64,000 nucleotides of DNA from Crambe crambe (Eukaryota > Porifera > Demospongiae > Poecilosclerida > Crambeidae): positions 7,956,501 through 8,020,500 of the forward strand of contig OZ004586.1 in assembly GCA_963924555.1 (NCBI GenBank), in the 5' to 3' direction. Under the pieces are notes generated by a model. That model had not been told where the DNA came from. It worked only from the letters and a program-made list of their open reading frames with translations, and did no database searches. How positions within the stretch are numbered: the first letter of the stretch is position 1; every line of letters begins with the position of its first letter. Below are positions 1 to 14,400 of this stretch, piece after piece. The position numbers and the translations under genes are program-made.

Positions 1-537
1 TCATAGGAAAAAGGGTATTGAGAAGTGGTACTAAAATGTGCATCCGTCCATTATTGGATAAAGGGTATTCTTGATCATCCAAACAAAGGCACTGCTGGCT
101 GGATCATACATCCATACCCTCACAGTAACAACTACTAATTAGGACCTCTTTCAGCTTAATTCCCCCTACTTGAGAGCACTACGAGCTGTGGACACGTGCT
201 GGACACTTGACAGTCAACCCCCTGGCACTTAAAAGAACAACACCGATCAGCCAACAAGTGATGAAAATTAGATCAGCAGGGTCTAAAAACCTTGGCATAA
301 GGTCTTTGTTGGGTTGAGTTGGGATTGCCCAAGGGGGAATGTTCAAAAACAAGCACGTGTCAAGTGCTGTCAGGATCAGAGTTAATATAGTAGTCATTTA
401 TTCAGCATTGCTCTTCAGTGAAATCCTTGAATGTTGACCAACTGAAAATCCTATAGGTCATTGCTCATATCTTCATTGTAAAAATAATATTCAATTCTGA
501 AATAAAGAATCTCCTCTAAAGTCTGTTTGCATTAATT

Positions 538-662
538 CACTCCATTTGCTCTAACTTTCTCAATTCTTGACCAAATTTCATATTTAAAACACCAGAAGAG
601 AGCTGATCGCCCATTCTGAGCTGGTTTTTCAGTTATAGTGAATGATCAAGGGATCAAGTGTA
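538..662 (+). mobile_element. Short non-autonomous MITE-like repeat, copy 1
   Basis: Member of a family with at least seven copies here. The shared core reads GCTCTAACTTTCTCAATTC then GACCAAATTTCATATTTAAA, followed by CAGAGAGCTGATCGCCCA and an inverted end ATGAATGATCAA. No coding capacity. The terminal inverted repeat (about TTGATCATTCATTATA) is degraded at the left end of this copy. Confidence 0.65.
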
Positions 663-2484
663 AAGTTGTTTTTTTTTTCCTGGTCAAATGATAATAATTA
701 TGGCCATTGAAAGCATTTTCTATTCTAATATTTGGCAGAGAAACCACTTGTTAAAATAACATACTCCAATTAGCTCTAGAAAAGAGAAGCAGAGATAAAA
801 TTGCAGGGTTTTATCAGGAAGGTTAGGATACAATTTGTTTGATGGTTTATACAACTGCATATGGAAGATCAGGTCCTTGTAAATCACTACCTATTTCTCA
901 TTCCTTATGGCATTCACTACCCAGTTGTCGTGGTAATCATATTCATGAAACTTGCAACTCCCTGGAGGATCATGTCCTTAAGAGCTTTGTATGTATGTAT
1001 GTATGTATGCATGCAAGCACCATAACTCAGCCACTCATTTGGCCCAAGGCAAGCTTCCCTTTCAAGGATGAGCACAAGGGGAGACAATGCATTGAACCAA
1101 GAGGAGAATTGGAATTGTAACTAGCATTACCTGGGATGTAGTGACCGGTACAACTGTTTACTCAAGGGGCTATATTCCCAGCTCTGGTAAAGCAGGTGTC
1201 TGCATGAGAGTGGGGTTGCTCACTTTTGGGGTTTGGTAGAGGAGCATGCAATCAAGATCATTTAAAACATCCAGATACAAACCGCTGAATATTAATTAGT
1301 ACTAGCAAATTAAAAAAGTGCATAAGAATACTGAGCTAGTATCCAAAGTATCTGAGTTACAAGTATACTAGGAGAATACTAACATGTGTGTGATAAGTCT
1401 CCTCTTCTATGTAATTGCTTACAGCACTTTGCACTGAAGCAACATTTATTGGTTATTTTTGTGAGTCCCTGCGACCACATTGTGTGCAGAACGCACCAAG
1501 GCACTCCAACTGTACCACTGCTATTGAAAACAGATTTCCAGCTATGATTAGCATAGGATGAAATTTACTTTCCACGATTATGTACACTTTGGCAGACTGG
1601 TAATTACATCAGATATGTGTATCAAAGCCCTAGCGTAGGACACAGTAAAAGGGGTACTGGGGTCTCTCCCCCCCCCCTCCTTTTTATTTCCTAGCTCACA
1701 TTACAGTTGATACTGTAGACTCATCGAAGTAACTATATGGTACAATACATTATAGGACACCACAGGACTACTTCCCAGTAGTCACCACCCCTCTTTGTTA
1801 ATCTTGTGAGGGAAACACTGAAGAAGATGTTTACCCCGAGCTTCAAGCAAAGCAATTTGTCCCAGTCATTGGTGATGAAATATAAGTCAGATATCCAATG
1901 GTTGACTATTTGAGACCAGCTCTGTAATAATCGACTGGTGAAAATTTAGTACAACCCTAATAGCAAGTAAGGAGCATTTGCTTATGCCATGCCTGCCATG
2001 CCAGAGTATAGTACAAATTGTGTACCAAAATGGCCGCCATTGGCATGGTAAAATGCATGGGGCATGCTCAGTATGTGCATACTAATGGACATATCATGTG
2101 CATACATGTTCATAGAGGGCATGCAATGACAGACACGCTCATTATTGTTCAGATGTGATTATCTAATGACAGTTTTAAATAATGGAGATTAGTGTGCTAG
2201 ATATCACGTCTGGACAATGATGGAAGTGTCATTGCATGCCCCGCAACATGTCCAGAGTATACCAATCCTTAATTGTTATAACAGAGATTTTTGATCAGCT
2301 TAGTGTGCTCTGGACAAGGCATGCAATCCTTTCATTGCCCAGATGCGGGCATGATTATCTGCCGACAGGATACCCATACTTCAAGTACCAATTGAATGGT
2401 ATTGTAAACCACACACACACAGCAGGTTATTTCCCTCAATTGAAACCCAGTCATGGCCCACATGACCACGTGCACACTGTGTGG

Positions 2485-2622
2485 ATCGATCATTCGATCT
2501 GCTCTAACTTTCTCAATTCTTGACCAAATTTCATATTTAAAACACCAGCAGAGAGCTGATCGCCCACTCTATCAGCTGGTTTGGTTAAGAATTGGTCATT
2601 ATAATGAATGATCAAAGAATCA
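2485..2622 (+). mobile_element. Short non-autonomous MITE-like repeat, copy 2
   Basis: Near-identical to copy 1 across the core, with both ends recognisable: GATCATTCGATC at the left and AATGAATGATCAAAG at the right. The good preservation suggests relatively recent activity of the family. Confidence 0.7.
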
Positions 2623-2707
2623 AGTGAATAAGTATTGAATGCAACTAAGCAGTACTATTTCCAGTACACTCAGGACACATCTGTGTCCCACTGCAAATCA
2701 TCTATGA

Positions 2708-2902
2708 AAATACACCTCTCTAGTTCAGGACACTCCAAATACACCTCTCTAGTTCAGGACACTCCAAATACACCTCTCTACTTCAGGACACTCCAAATAC
2801 ACCTCTCTACTTCAAGACACTCCAAATACACCTCTCTACTTCAGGACACTCCAAATACACCTCTCTAGTTCAGGACACTCCAAATACACCTCTCTAGTTC
2901 AG
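2708..2902 (+). repeat. 29-bp minisatellite, about 7 copies
   Basis: Tandem repeat with unit approximately AATACACCTCTCTAGTTCAG plus GACACTCCA (29 bp). Copies differ mainly at the AGTTC/ACTTC position. The open frame that crosses it is a by-product of the repeat period and is not supported as a gene. Confidence 0.9.
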
Positions 2903-3195
2903 ATTGACACTAATAAGGCTTTTTCAAAACAACATAATTCCAAGGATAGTTTCTGCTGATACAACACCAACACAAGTCAATGATAACAAATGCTGACTCA
3001 GCAGTGAGAAACAGCTGGTACTTGATGTGATCACATCAGAGGGGAAAGCACATACAGAGCACATAAGAATAATTTTAGATCATGACATTTGAGGGAGTAT
3101 AGCACTGAATCTGCACCGATTTCAAACACTTGCTATACATTTTTGTAATTGTCAGATGGCTGGCCAAAACTCCAGTCTTGCTGGACATTTGTCAA

Positions 3196-3430
3196 AGGGG
3201 AAGGGGAGGAGGGGGAAGGAATGGGAGGGGAGGGGAAGAGAGGGGGAAGGGGAGGGGTCAGGAGGGAGGGGAAGGGGAGGAGGGGGAGGGGAAGAGAGGG
3301 GGAAGGGGAGGGGTCAGGAGGGAGGAGAGGGGGAGGAGAGGAGGGAGGAAGCAGAGAGGGGAGGGGGAAGAGAGAGAGGAGGGGGAGGAGAGAGGGGAGG
3401 AAGGAGAGGGGGTAGGGAGGGAGGGGTGGA
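3196..3430 (+). repeat. Polypurine GGGGA/GGA-rich tract
   Basis: About 235 bp of almost pure purine on the + strand, built from GGGGA, GGGAGG and GAGAGG words. Long G runs at short intervals could form G-quadruplex or triplex structures. Three overlapping G/E/R-rich open frames here are low-complexity artefacts. Confidence 0.85.
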
Positions 3431-4626
3431 TTATCTCAGGAGAAAGGGTCCCTCACTTGTGTACATGTAAGAACTTGAACAATATCGATGTCATAGGACA
3501 CCATATGGAGACTGGGAATCTCACACAACACACATCAGAATCGAAGGATAATTCTCACAATATCGAAGCTAATAATACAGGGAACAGGGTTTGTAATAAA
3601 CCCACGTAAGGAAATAGGGATCATGCTCAAATTACCTTCACAATAGGCAGGGGACAGGGTGCTTGAGACCGGTTCATTTGGGGGGAAAAACCCTCATGTT
3701 GTACACATAAGGTAAGTCAGGGATATAATTGGAAAGCTTGATTGGACTGGGGAAATGAGACGAGTGTCAAAAACTTCCTTTGTTAATTGATGATTATAAA
3801 AATTAATAACAATGACAGGTCCTGTTTAATCACCGAGCCACATTTCTCCCTTGAATGGATGCGTAAAACACTACATTTTCCTTTGAACTCCTTTAGCAAA
3901 CCCAGTCCTGGAAGGGCTTCTAACAACATTTACACACGCCAACGATGTTGGTCTTTGCTAGTTGACTTTCCAGATCATGTGGTTTGGAACAAAACCATTT
4001 TTTTCTGTCAATATTAGAGTTTGGACCTGTCTAATATGGAAGGTAATACAGAGATGGTGGCTATTCCTGGAATCATTTATTAACACAGTAAAGCTGCCTA
4101 GTCAGACAGATAACATCAGCATCCTGGATGGGTTCAAGGGTTCAGTTTTTTATGTAGTAACGAAACTGCAATTTTTGTCAGATATTCTCTAATATGGAAG
4201 TAGTCTAACGAAACTGCTGATTTTCATTTTCTGCTCAGCTTTCTGGACAATACAGCTGCAATGATACATCCAATCAGATTGGTAACATTCTACTTTAACC
4301 TCTCTAAATATGGAAGTTTCCCAGTGTTCAAAAAAAGTATGTTGAGAATGCATACCTAGTAGGAGATCAGTGCCCTTAAAGTGCAACCTTAAGCATCACA
4401 GAGTTTTCAGAATTATGCCAGCCATTTCTGAAGTTACAGTTACACATCATTATTCAATGCAAGTCTCAGCTCTCTTTGTATGGAGAAGCCATGCATACGC
4501 ATCTCTACGAATATGGCAACTACATAGTGCACAATACAGCAATCTAGGACTTTCATTTTAATAGAATTATAAGAGAGACCATTATGTTAAAAAAGAATTT
4601 CAGGAATTATCCTTCCATTAAGCGTG

Positions 4627-4627
<1 letters not shown>

Positions 4628-4671
<44 letters not shown>
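4628..4671. repeat. (CT)n microsatellite
   Basis: About 22 uninterrupted CT dinucleotides in gene-free sequence. Confidence 0.95.
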
Positions 4672-4673
<2 letters not shown>

Positions 4674-5754
4674 AGTGAACAGTCATGTATGTTCTAATTG
4701 ATGCAAAGCAAAACGCTTCTATACCAGCTAAAATAATTATTAAAAGATTCTGGGATGACCCTATTCTAATTGCACAGACTATTGATTTGGGAGAAGCTAT
4801 TGTGGGAAGATTATGTATCCCCTCCTTGAAGTACCGTTTATTTTCAATCCATTCTGAAGTGTTTTGGCTGTTATATCTTTTCAAAAAGCTCTTTAGAAGA
4901 AGTTTCACCACATTTATCAACTGAAGTCATCCACAAAGCATTTCACCAGTTTATGAATGCTGTGCAAGACAAGATTACTACCTAGAGCTACTAGTGATTG
5001 TTGTAGGAAAGAATACTGAGGGAAAATACTGGGAAGGGGACAATACTAGAGGAGATGATGAACATTATAGAGGATTACTGAGGAAGGCCACAGGGATATA
5101 CTGAGGGAGAATGCTGAGGGAGAATACTAGAGGAGGTGAACACTACAGAGGGAATACCAAGGGATGCTGCAAGAGAATACCAAGGGAGAATACTGGAGAA
5201 TACAAAGGAGGAGACATAGCACAGGGAAGAATATTGGAGAATACTGAGAGAGAATACCAAATGTTCAAGGGGGAAAAGATGAGAGGAAATTATTTTTTGA
5301 TCCACAGTTGATGATAGTTATGCTCCAGCACTAACCCTAATCCCCATGGTCTATGAATAACTGCTAGACACACCCCCATGTTATAGTGCCACACAGTCTA
5401 GGACCTTTTCAGTACACGCCCCTTTATTATTAAGTGTGGACACACCCCCACAATCATTTTTGCTGATTCATCACATTTCATCATGGACATTCCATTTAAT
5501 AATAGTAGTTTATCACAGGGGCATCCCCATCTACTAAGGATGTCCCCGCAAGATATAAGGCATCCCTCCAGATCACCTTGTGTTTAGAAATGGCCTCACA
5601 CTTTGGATAGTTTGTTTAGAATGTGTATACAAGAAGATCCATAAGTGGATGATGGGTATAAGGTCAGACTCTAAAGAGTCATCTCTATTTAAGGAGACAA
5701 AAACCAAAGGACCTTATAGATTACATTGTACTGTCTCACTTTCATACTAACTAG

Positions 5755-5905
5755 TACACGTCTCACTGCCATATTGAAGCTTAGAGAGGGACTCAAGCTA
5801 TCTAGTACACTGTGTATATTGTCTCACTGCCATATTGAAGCTTAGAGAGGGACTCAAGCTATCTAGTACACTGAATTGTACGTCCCACTGTCATACTGAA
5901 GCTTA
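5755..5905 (+). repeat. Tandem repeat of about 67 bp, 2-3 copies
   Basis: The block containing TCTCACTGCCATATTGAAGC and AGAGAGGGACTCAAGCTATC occurs twice in full and once in part, with ends at the phrase CTAGTACACTG. No coding potential. Confidence 0.75.
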
Positions 5906-5944
5906 AAGGTATATTGCTCTCAAGGAGAAAATAGAGGGCAATTT

Positions 5945-6060
5945 TAGCTAATCCAATTGGGAGCACAGCAAAAAAAAAAAAAAAAAAAAAAAAATCCCTG
6001 CTAGATAAATTGGATCACTACTTCCAACTGTTTAGGCCTGTGATGGACAGCCCGCAATTT
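5945..6060 (-). mobile_element. RecQ-like helicase fragment, relic
   Basis: This block matches 50822-50930 apart from an expanded A run. Read on the minus strand, the related block gives a helicase-like start (PEQLEVV, then a P-loop like LPTGFGK). This copy is short and interrupted. It is probably a remnant of a DNA transposon that carries a RecQ-like helicase gene. Confidence 0.45.
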
Positions 6061-6742
6061 CACTGGATAGTTTGGGCAGTGAGTTGAACTGAATTCAGAC
6101 CAATTAGAAACAATAGCACAAATGAGGTTTGATTAGTAGCTGGATGAATTGACTTAGAGGCATTCTCATTTCACACGGTTATTGGTGGATCAAGATCACT
6201 CAACAACAGCACAAATGAGGTCTGATTAGTAGCTGGATGAATTGACGACCCTTGACTTAGCTAATACATAGGCATTCTTATTTCACACGATTATTAATAA
6301 GATCAACTGCTGAATCAAGATCACTGTCGATTTAGAGAGATTCCAAAAGGGGAAAGAATTATTAACTGTGCTAGTCACCTGGCCACACCCCCAACCCTTG
6401 CATTCTCATTTCGCATGGCTATTAATAAGAGAACTCCTCAAACTGCTGAGACTGAAAACAAGTCATTGTAAAGAGGGGAGAAGCATTCTGATCACCTGGC
6501 CCCCATTTCACCAACGAATTGCCCGACCAAAACTCAGTGCATGCAAGTATGAGGCATTGGACACTCGAGCAAGTTTACATACATGCATTCTAACAACTCT
6601 TTTGAGTATACCCTTCTTTAATTCACTGAAATGAGCTCTTTTTACACCCTTCCTCAGGGGGAAATATTCAGGGGGAGGGGGGTGGGTGGAAAATTAAGAT
6701 TTCTGAAATTTGAGGGGGAGGGGAACTAACTGTTGGCTGCTG

Positions 6743-6766
6743 GGGGGGGGGGGGGGGGGGGGGGGC
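6743..6766 (+). repeat. G homopolymer of about 22
   Basis: Run of G preceded by G-rich sequence. A likely assembly or sequencing trouble spot. Confidence 0.9.
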
Positions 6767-8482
6767 AAAATGCCCTACCTAAAAAATAAAAACTCCTTAC
6801 TTCCACTGTACTTAATGTTGCATACAGATCAAAATCTAATCAAGCAAATGGTCCGACATTAAATTGACCGTAAGCACTTTTGTGTGACCTGGACGTACAT
6901 ATGATCTCAAAAGCTAACACAAGTCAGTCAAGCAAACACAATAAAAACTACGCAATTTTCTAATGTATAAAGTTTGAAATTGAAATCCACGTAGCAGTGG
7001 TCACCAAGACAGAACGTGGTTATTCAATTTCAGTACATACACAAATTAATCTCTAGAAAACAATATATCTGAAAATAAGCATGGTTTCAAAATGCACAAG
7101 ATTACTTCTATCACTCATTAACATTGTACCACAAATTTGTATATAGATCACAGAGAAATTATCAAAACTAAACCATCCCTGCCTTTGATGACTAGAAAAA
7201 AAACTTGCTAAACATCCAGCATTAGTACCCTAACACTCCCTTTATGTAGCTAAGTGTGTGACCAGTGTGTTCACAGTCCTACTCATTCAACCAGCACATG
7301 TCAATGGTCTTGTATACAGTACATGATGCAGTTAGTCCACTTTAATCCTCCATCTGCTGTTAATGATGTTAGCTAGCTAGCTAGCTTGCCAAATAAAGCT
7401 AGCTCATCTTTTTTTTAACTTACATGTCAGATCCAAATCAAATCCATTTTCTACAAATCTTCTTTTTCTCCTCGACACCAGAGTCCTGATTACATTAGCC
7501 ATTTCACAGCTATTTTCCCTCGAGGTATAGTTAAACACTCTTGTACTTCCACTTTATAGCTAGCTACAGACACACGGTTCTTTCGCACGGCCTTCTCTAA
7601 CGTTGACCAAGAATTGGTTTATAGCAAGGACGAGCAGCTAGTAGCTCTTACTCTAGCAAAGTTCTCTCATTCAAACTAAAAACGCTATTATAGCATAGCA
7701 GCTACAAGCCTAAGCACTGCCATTTTCCACTGGTACAAAAACCGCCCTGCCCATTTACCATAAATAATGCTCACGTGCGCAGCCTACCATGTTCTAATTA
7801 GTGCTCACTAACACTCTGCATCTTCATTAAGCATAATTATTTAGGATGGTGAGGTTTTCTAAACTGTGTATTCCTTAAAATTTGTCAAGGAGGCTACGTC
7901 AGTTGGTACATGCTAGACCAAAGATGTACATTAGATGAATGAAAGTGTTCTTTTTGACTTCTATACTGCCGCTGGGCGCCATGATATGATCATGATTACA
8001 CACCATAGCGCGCGCAATCAAGAGGCTCCTGACAGTCACGTGCAATTTGTAACGTTCTAATTAGTGCCCAGCAGACAAATTCTCTTAGCTCCGGTCTGTT
8101 GTTTATAGTGGCTTTTCCCGCCCTGCCTCATTCTTTGGAAACTCCAGAATTGAATTGGAAAGCTTTCGAGATTGAAAGCCTCATAAATTAACATACCTAC
8201 TGGTAAGTTGGAGGAAAAGCTATTCGGTACAACTCGGTAACAAGCCATACGTAGATAGTAGAAGCTCAATTTACATACAGCTAAGTCTGTAACTATCTTG
8301 CTGGCAAGCATTAGGAGCTTGCTGCTGAAACAGCAATTCTCCAGGGGCTAGATACCACTTGGAATTGATAATTTGATAATAACTATCATACTCCCTCTAG
8401 ATGATCTCAATAGCCCAAGAGTGTCTCTAAATAAATATTCATTCCTTTGTATGCCAGCATAAGTCCTGTGTTCATAGCGACC

Positions 8483-11400
8483 ATGCAGAGGTCGTCAAGT
8501 GCTGTCAGTCGGAATTTGGTGATAGGAAGTGTAGTGGTCTCTCTACTGTTCGCTCTCCTCTACTTCCTCAAGAGAGTTGAGGTCAACCACTTGAAACACG
8601 ACCTTGATGTCCTAGGAGTAAGTTAGTGTGGTATTCCCCCCACATTTAGTGGAGTATACAGCACTACAGTGAACCTCAAGTGCTATTCGAAATACAAAAA
8701 CTTTTTATGATACTGTATAGCATGGATTCTAAATTTTTTTGTCAAAATGGAAGTATAAGAAACTTACCCCATGAAAATTTTCATGTTGTAGAGCACCTTT
8801 TGCCATGCCAATGGCGGCCATTTTGGTGCACAGTACTATGTACATTCCAAGTACCTAATATCTCTCTGAATTTCGTTTCATGATTATTCAAAAAACAATT
8901 TCCATGTTAACGATGAAATTAAGCTATTGTATCACTGTCATGTGTGTATTTTTTCAGACCCAGCATAGTCAACGAGAAGATGAATTGAATGGGAAGTTGA
9001 CAGAGTATCTTCAAAAGTTGGAAGACATGACTCGTCAGCTGGGAGATGTCAATTCGCGGCTGCAGGAGTGTGAGGACAATAAAGTACGTAGGTTTCACCA
9101 TGCTCACACAATGAGAGGGGGAGGGAGGTTCATATATGATAGCTCAAGATTACTCAAACTTGCATAGCTCTTAACTAGTCTTCCCTCCTCCTCTCGTCCA
9201 TCTGCAGGCAACTGTTTTAGTTGAGATCCAGAAATGCAAGAATGTAAATACTGAGTGCTCAACCAGCAAGGAGGCAGTAGAAAAAGAATTGGTTAGTTAG
9301 AGGGAAGAGGGTGCATGGGTTCAACATGCGTATGATCCAGTTAGAACATGCAATCAGAATATTATATTGTGGAATATCAGGAATAAACTTTCCATGGAAG
9401 TATCTCTTCTTCATAATGCTGTGTAGAAATACGTAGTAGGGGAAAATTCAGCAATACAAATCCTGGCAAAGCACTGGATTTGTACTAATTACAAGTACCT
9501 ACTGTACTTCTTTCAATTATAATGGTGTCAGACCAAAAGGAAAATGGCCGAAAAAACTCCAGTTTTTCCTGGACATTTGTCCTGTGTCAGACTGTTATAA
9601 TTGCCCCTGGATTCAATCATATTCAGAGAAGAACGTCAATTTCTCCATTCAGATCATTGGGTACTGGGGTGTTACTGGGGTGTTCCCTTCCCCCCTTCAT
9701 TTCCTAACTTACATTACAGTAATGTTGATACTGTATGCTCATCGAAGTAACTGCATTATAGTGCACACAGTGATACTACAGTGATACTACAGTGATACTA
9801 CAGTGATACTACAGTGATACTACAGGGTTACATCTCAGTAGTCTCTATCAATTATTGTGACAGAAACACTGCTCCATGATCAATTAACTGTATCCTAGTA
9901 ACATTACTGTGATGGTTGTTAGTATTGAGGAGTAGGTGATCCTAATAACATTAAAGCAGTAGGTGATGGGAGCCCTTAGGTTCATGTGCATGCCTTGGTA
10001 TCCCAGGTCTGTTATTGGCTCTGTCATTAGTACTTTTTGTGGTTGCAGTCTTCAAGCAGGGTGGGTCTCTGTGGAATGTTGCAGAAGCCCCTATGTATGC
10101 CAATGTGATTGGAATGTGTTGGCACAATTAACTGATGCGAAAGTACATGATCCAATGAGAGGGGAATTCCCTTCCCCCCCAAAGAGATCGAAAGTACATG
10201 ATCCAATGAGAGGGGAATTCCCTTCCCCCCCCCCAAAGAGATCGTATATGAAAATTCCCCAAACCTGCACACACAATGCCCCTACAAGTGTAGAGTACCT
10301 TACTAATGATTCACTGCTATTCCCCTCCCATACAGAAAGTTGCACAAACAGAGCTAACCAAACTGAAAGGTATGTAAATCCACTAGTTCTATTTTATTTT
10401 ACATTATTATAGCCTGAAATTTTTGTGAAGTAAAAAAATTTTGGTGACTTTTAAGTGTGAGCCATCAGAGCGATTTGATTGGTCATTATAAAGGACATTC
10501 AGTATCAAAAATATATATTGAAATGTGATCGAAATGGTTGGGTAAGTATCAATTTCAAACCATGTCAAAATTCCCCACTGGCTAGTACCACTGTTCATAA
10601 TGACAAAAACTATTTTCCCGTACCTTGCTCTGCAGCACAACATAACACAGCAAACTCCCAGTTGGCCAATCATCAGCAGAGTCTAGCCAACGCCCAACAA
10701 GCACTGCACAGCGCAGAATCAGAGCTCCAGACTTGTGAAGACCAGAAGGATGCTTGTAATGATGCCAAACAAAAGGAGCACACTCTCCTGTGAGTTGATA
10801 GGCCACCAAGTATTGGACGGTGGGTGGGAAGGAGCTAGGAGTAGCTTCACTGCACTGATGTGTGACATCAGTGCCTTAATGACCCTTTACCAATCCAAAC
10901 CAGGCTTGCTGCTTCCAAAGTATGAAAATAGGCATGACCAATCAAAATCATAAGCAAAGAGCAGAGTTATCCAATCAGATGGCATATATATTTTTCCAAA
11001 ATGCGGACAACAGTTCCCTGCAATGGCCATGCATGCGTAATATCTAGGTTCCATGAATTAGAGCTATTTATTGACCCTTTACCGACCACTTTAGTGAAGA
11101 GTGTAAGAGGAAGGAGGCAACCTGTCAGCAGAACCTAGCAAGTGCAGGCTCCATGCGAGCATTTCAGGCCACCCACCATGTGAGTCCTTTGTTGTTGTTG
11201 TTGTTGTTGTTGTTATTGTGTTGGTAGTGGTGGTGGTTTTAAGCAAATGGTATTATTCTCTGTTAATGATTATGTGTGTGAGAAATTGAAACAAAAAAAA
11301 ACAAAAACAAACAAACAAAAGCAACTGATAGCACAACCACTACGACTGATACACCTTACCAACCAGCACACTGATAATAAATATGGGAATATGGACAACT

Positions 11401-14400
11401 ATACACTGCATAGCTTGCTGAGTAAGCACATTTTCATGACTGCTTATACGGGGATAACCATAAATGGTAGTATTAATAATTCATGTCAATAAGTATCTCG
11501 AATGCGCTGTTGAATATGCTGATTGCGATATTCAGCGGCATTGTACAGGAGGGTATCAGCTTCTTCACTCTTATCACAGTTATTTTTTTCTTGTTTCCTG
11601 AGCCATCTCTTGCAAGTTTTCAGACTGAGCTTTGAAAGAAACCTTGGATAAAGAAATGCCACTAGAAACAGAATGAAGATGGCAACACTCAAAAGGACTG
11701 TGTATACTTGAAGAGGTGCTTGCTCAGAGAAATAATGTATTGCGATCATCAGGCTGTAATTTAGCATCAAAAAGGTATCTATCATTGCAACTGCTACTTT
11801 TTTGAATGGACGTAGGATGAATTGAAAGGAAACGAATATCAGAATTATCACGAGATGCATAAGCAACATGTCTTTCTTTAGGGAACTTCTGCTGATCAGG
11901 TATATAACAATTATGATGCAGAGACGAATACCGAACCAGAACTTCATTTCTTCCTTGAATGGACCCCCGTAAGCATCGATGTAAGGCTTGAATTTATTGA
12001 TCAGTTTGAACCTCAGGAGGTAGTAGGAGAGAGTAGTAAGAGCTGTGTAAATGAATAGGAGTGAAACGAATATCACTGCAAGGAAGAGGTAAAATCCATG
12101 AAGACCATATCCATAGTCTGTACCATTGAAGTACCACACTATTTTTTCGCTCTGGAGGCCATAAGTACTGGTGGGATTATCAGAAGAAATGTTATATGAA
12201 GTTGAGGAAACAGTAGAAAAGCTCAGTACATCAATCCCAAATTCTAGAATGCTAGGAAATGTGAGATATAACATTGTAGCGTGGACTTGCACTGAGGAAC
12301 GTGAGATCAAGTTCGAAACCTTGATGGAGTACTTGGATATGATGACCATTCCAATGACAATGCTCCATAGGTACACAGGAAATAGAATATGGAACCCCAC
12401 TCTAGCGGTAGTAGTCATTCCCTTATAGAAGCAGAGTGGAAATCCCAAATTAAGGTTGAATAGTGACACTACGATACGAAGGAATACTAGATATGGTGTG
12501 TGGTGATCTTTTGTGATGATGTCCATTGATAAGCCTAATATGTTGGTATAGAAGACAACTCCATTTATAGTGCCTGTGGCTACAGTGAGTTGAAAGGCAT
12601 ACAGAAGCAGCATTAGAAAGGGTCCTGCTATGGCATATGCGAGTAGAGTAAGGAGATAGAGGTTCGTACAGTCACTAGAGCATGCATCTGATCCAAACAT
12701 CGCACTATAATGCTCTTTGCATTGACCACACACGATTCCACTCCGATTGTTAATACACAAGAGATCATTGATGGAGTCATCCAGAACAAAACTCAGAGGT
12801 GTAGCATTGCAGTAATTAGGTGGGCAGACAGCATTGATGGAAATTATAGTACTTCTGTTATCCTGATGATGGTAGCCAGTCCAATAGCCTGGAGGACTCT
12901 TAAGCATTTTAGTGTCAACATCACATCGGTAGTTATGAGTTTGTAGCAGTGCTATGCAGTTGCAAGAACCAGTGTGTGTGATCGCAAAGCCTGGAGGGCA
13001 TGTGGTAGTCATATGGACTTTAAGCACTGGCATCGATTCCATATAAGTTACAAGGGGATTTGAGATGCTAATATAGAGATCATCAGTATAGTTGTCAAAG
13101 TGATAGAACTTGTACTCTGCTGTCGCATGATAACCATCTAGGGCAGAAGTTTTGTTGTAATATTTAGTATCAGTATAAACATAACTGAAAGCTCTTGAAA
13201 CTTGATAAACTCGATCGTATGAATTTAGCAGCGAGACAGCCATTTCCCCAGCATATGGATGAATGCATGGAACTTCACTACCTGAATATCTAGATTTGTA
13301 TAGTGAATCAACATACGTACAATTCCATTCCTCCCCTTGCAACTTAACACAAAGTCCATTATAGAGAGAGGTATATTTATCCAAATAGTCAATATCGTTG
13401 ATAATAGCATCATAAAGTGTCGTGTATGCATACTGATTCCTCTTCTCGTCCCAAGTTGTCCTTTTAAATGAGAACTTATTAGTCAACTGACCCCAATAGA
13501 AATTCATTTGAGGAGCATAAAAGGAATTTTGAATTCCTATTTTAAAATAAAGTCCGATATCAATCTCCATTATATTATCAAGCGAGTAAGTTTTATCTGG
13601 TACGATCTGCACTGTCGACATAGTCTGTTTGTTAGTCCCACCATAAGCTCGAATAGGTGCGTATATGGCATTTTCTTGAATAGCAAAATGAGCTTTGAGG
13701 GGTTCTTTTAAATACAGTGTGGATGTACTATCTAATCTGATGCCTCCACCTCGGAAGGCACTGCCACCGATAATAGTGAAATTCCCAGTGATGGTCAGAC
13801 CGGTCAATATGGCATTTATCACTGTAGCTGCACTTAAATTAGCAGCAATATAAGTGGTACCAGATATTGTTGCATTTGTAACATTTACCAAACTAATCAT
13901 ATTGTTATATGATTGCAAATAAGGATGAGCGAATTCTTGGATGAGCAAATTCTTGATAGTCAAGTACAAATCTCCATTGCCATGTTGATCGTAGTTCAAT
14001 GCGTGTAGGTATGATTTCATTAATTTTCTGTCAACGATGCCGGGCAAGGCGGCATTACACCAAGAGACATCCTCAATCATAACTTGATATGATAAAGCCC
14101 CCGGAAACTTGATGATGTCTAATGCATTTTCAACACTCTCATTTTTATTTTGAAATTGCCTCCCAATGAATGAAGTGTTTTGTATGACCAATGGGCTAAA
14201 GATTCTGCTACTTTTATCACTGGAGGAAGGAGTTTGATAGAATAATACCTTTAAGCTTATAAATTGGGGGAATTCCTGCTGTAAAACACCAGCACAAATA
14301 TCATTGGAAAAGCTTTGAAATCGGACGTGGGAATTAGTGATACTATTCATGAAGAAGATAAGAGTTCTCAGAGGATGCAGGTATTCAACAGGTGCGAGTC

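Larger units (their letters stand above)
1..8482. other. Gene-free repeat-rich region upstream of the coiled-coil gene
   Basis: I found no coding region with convincing composition, splice structure or recognisable protein. Open frames here are short and lie in simple or tandem repeats. Supported contents are two copies of a MITE family, a 29-bp minisatellite, a polypurine tract, a CT microsatellite, a tandem 67-bp repeat, a RecQ-like helicase fragment and a long G run, each listed separately. The last kilobase before 8483 is AT-rich and presumably carries the promoter of the following gene, but no clear TATA box was seen. Confidence 0.55.

Noticed and set aside
2635-2868. Open frame over the 29-bp minisatellite
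   Set aside because: The frame stays open only because of the repeat, and the repeat tract continues past its end.
3130-3609. Gly/Arg/Glu-rich open frames
   Set aside because: They are translations of the polypurine tract in several frames, with no start context, splice support or family match.
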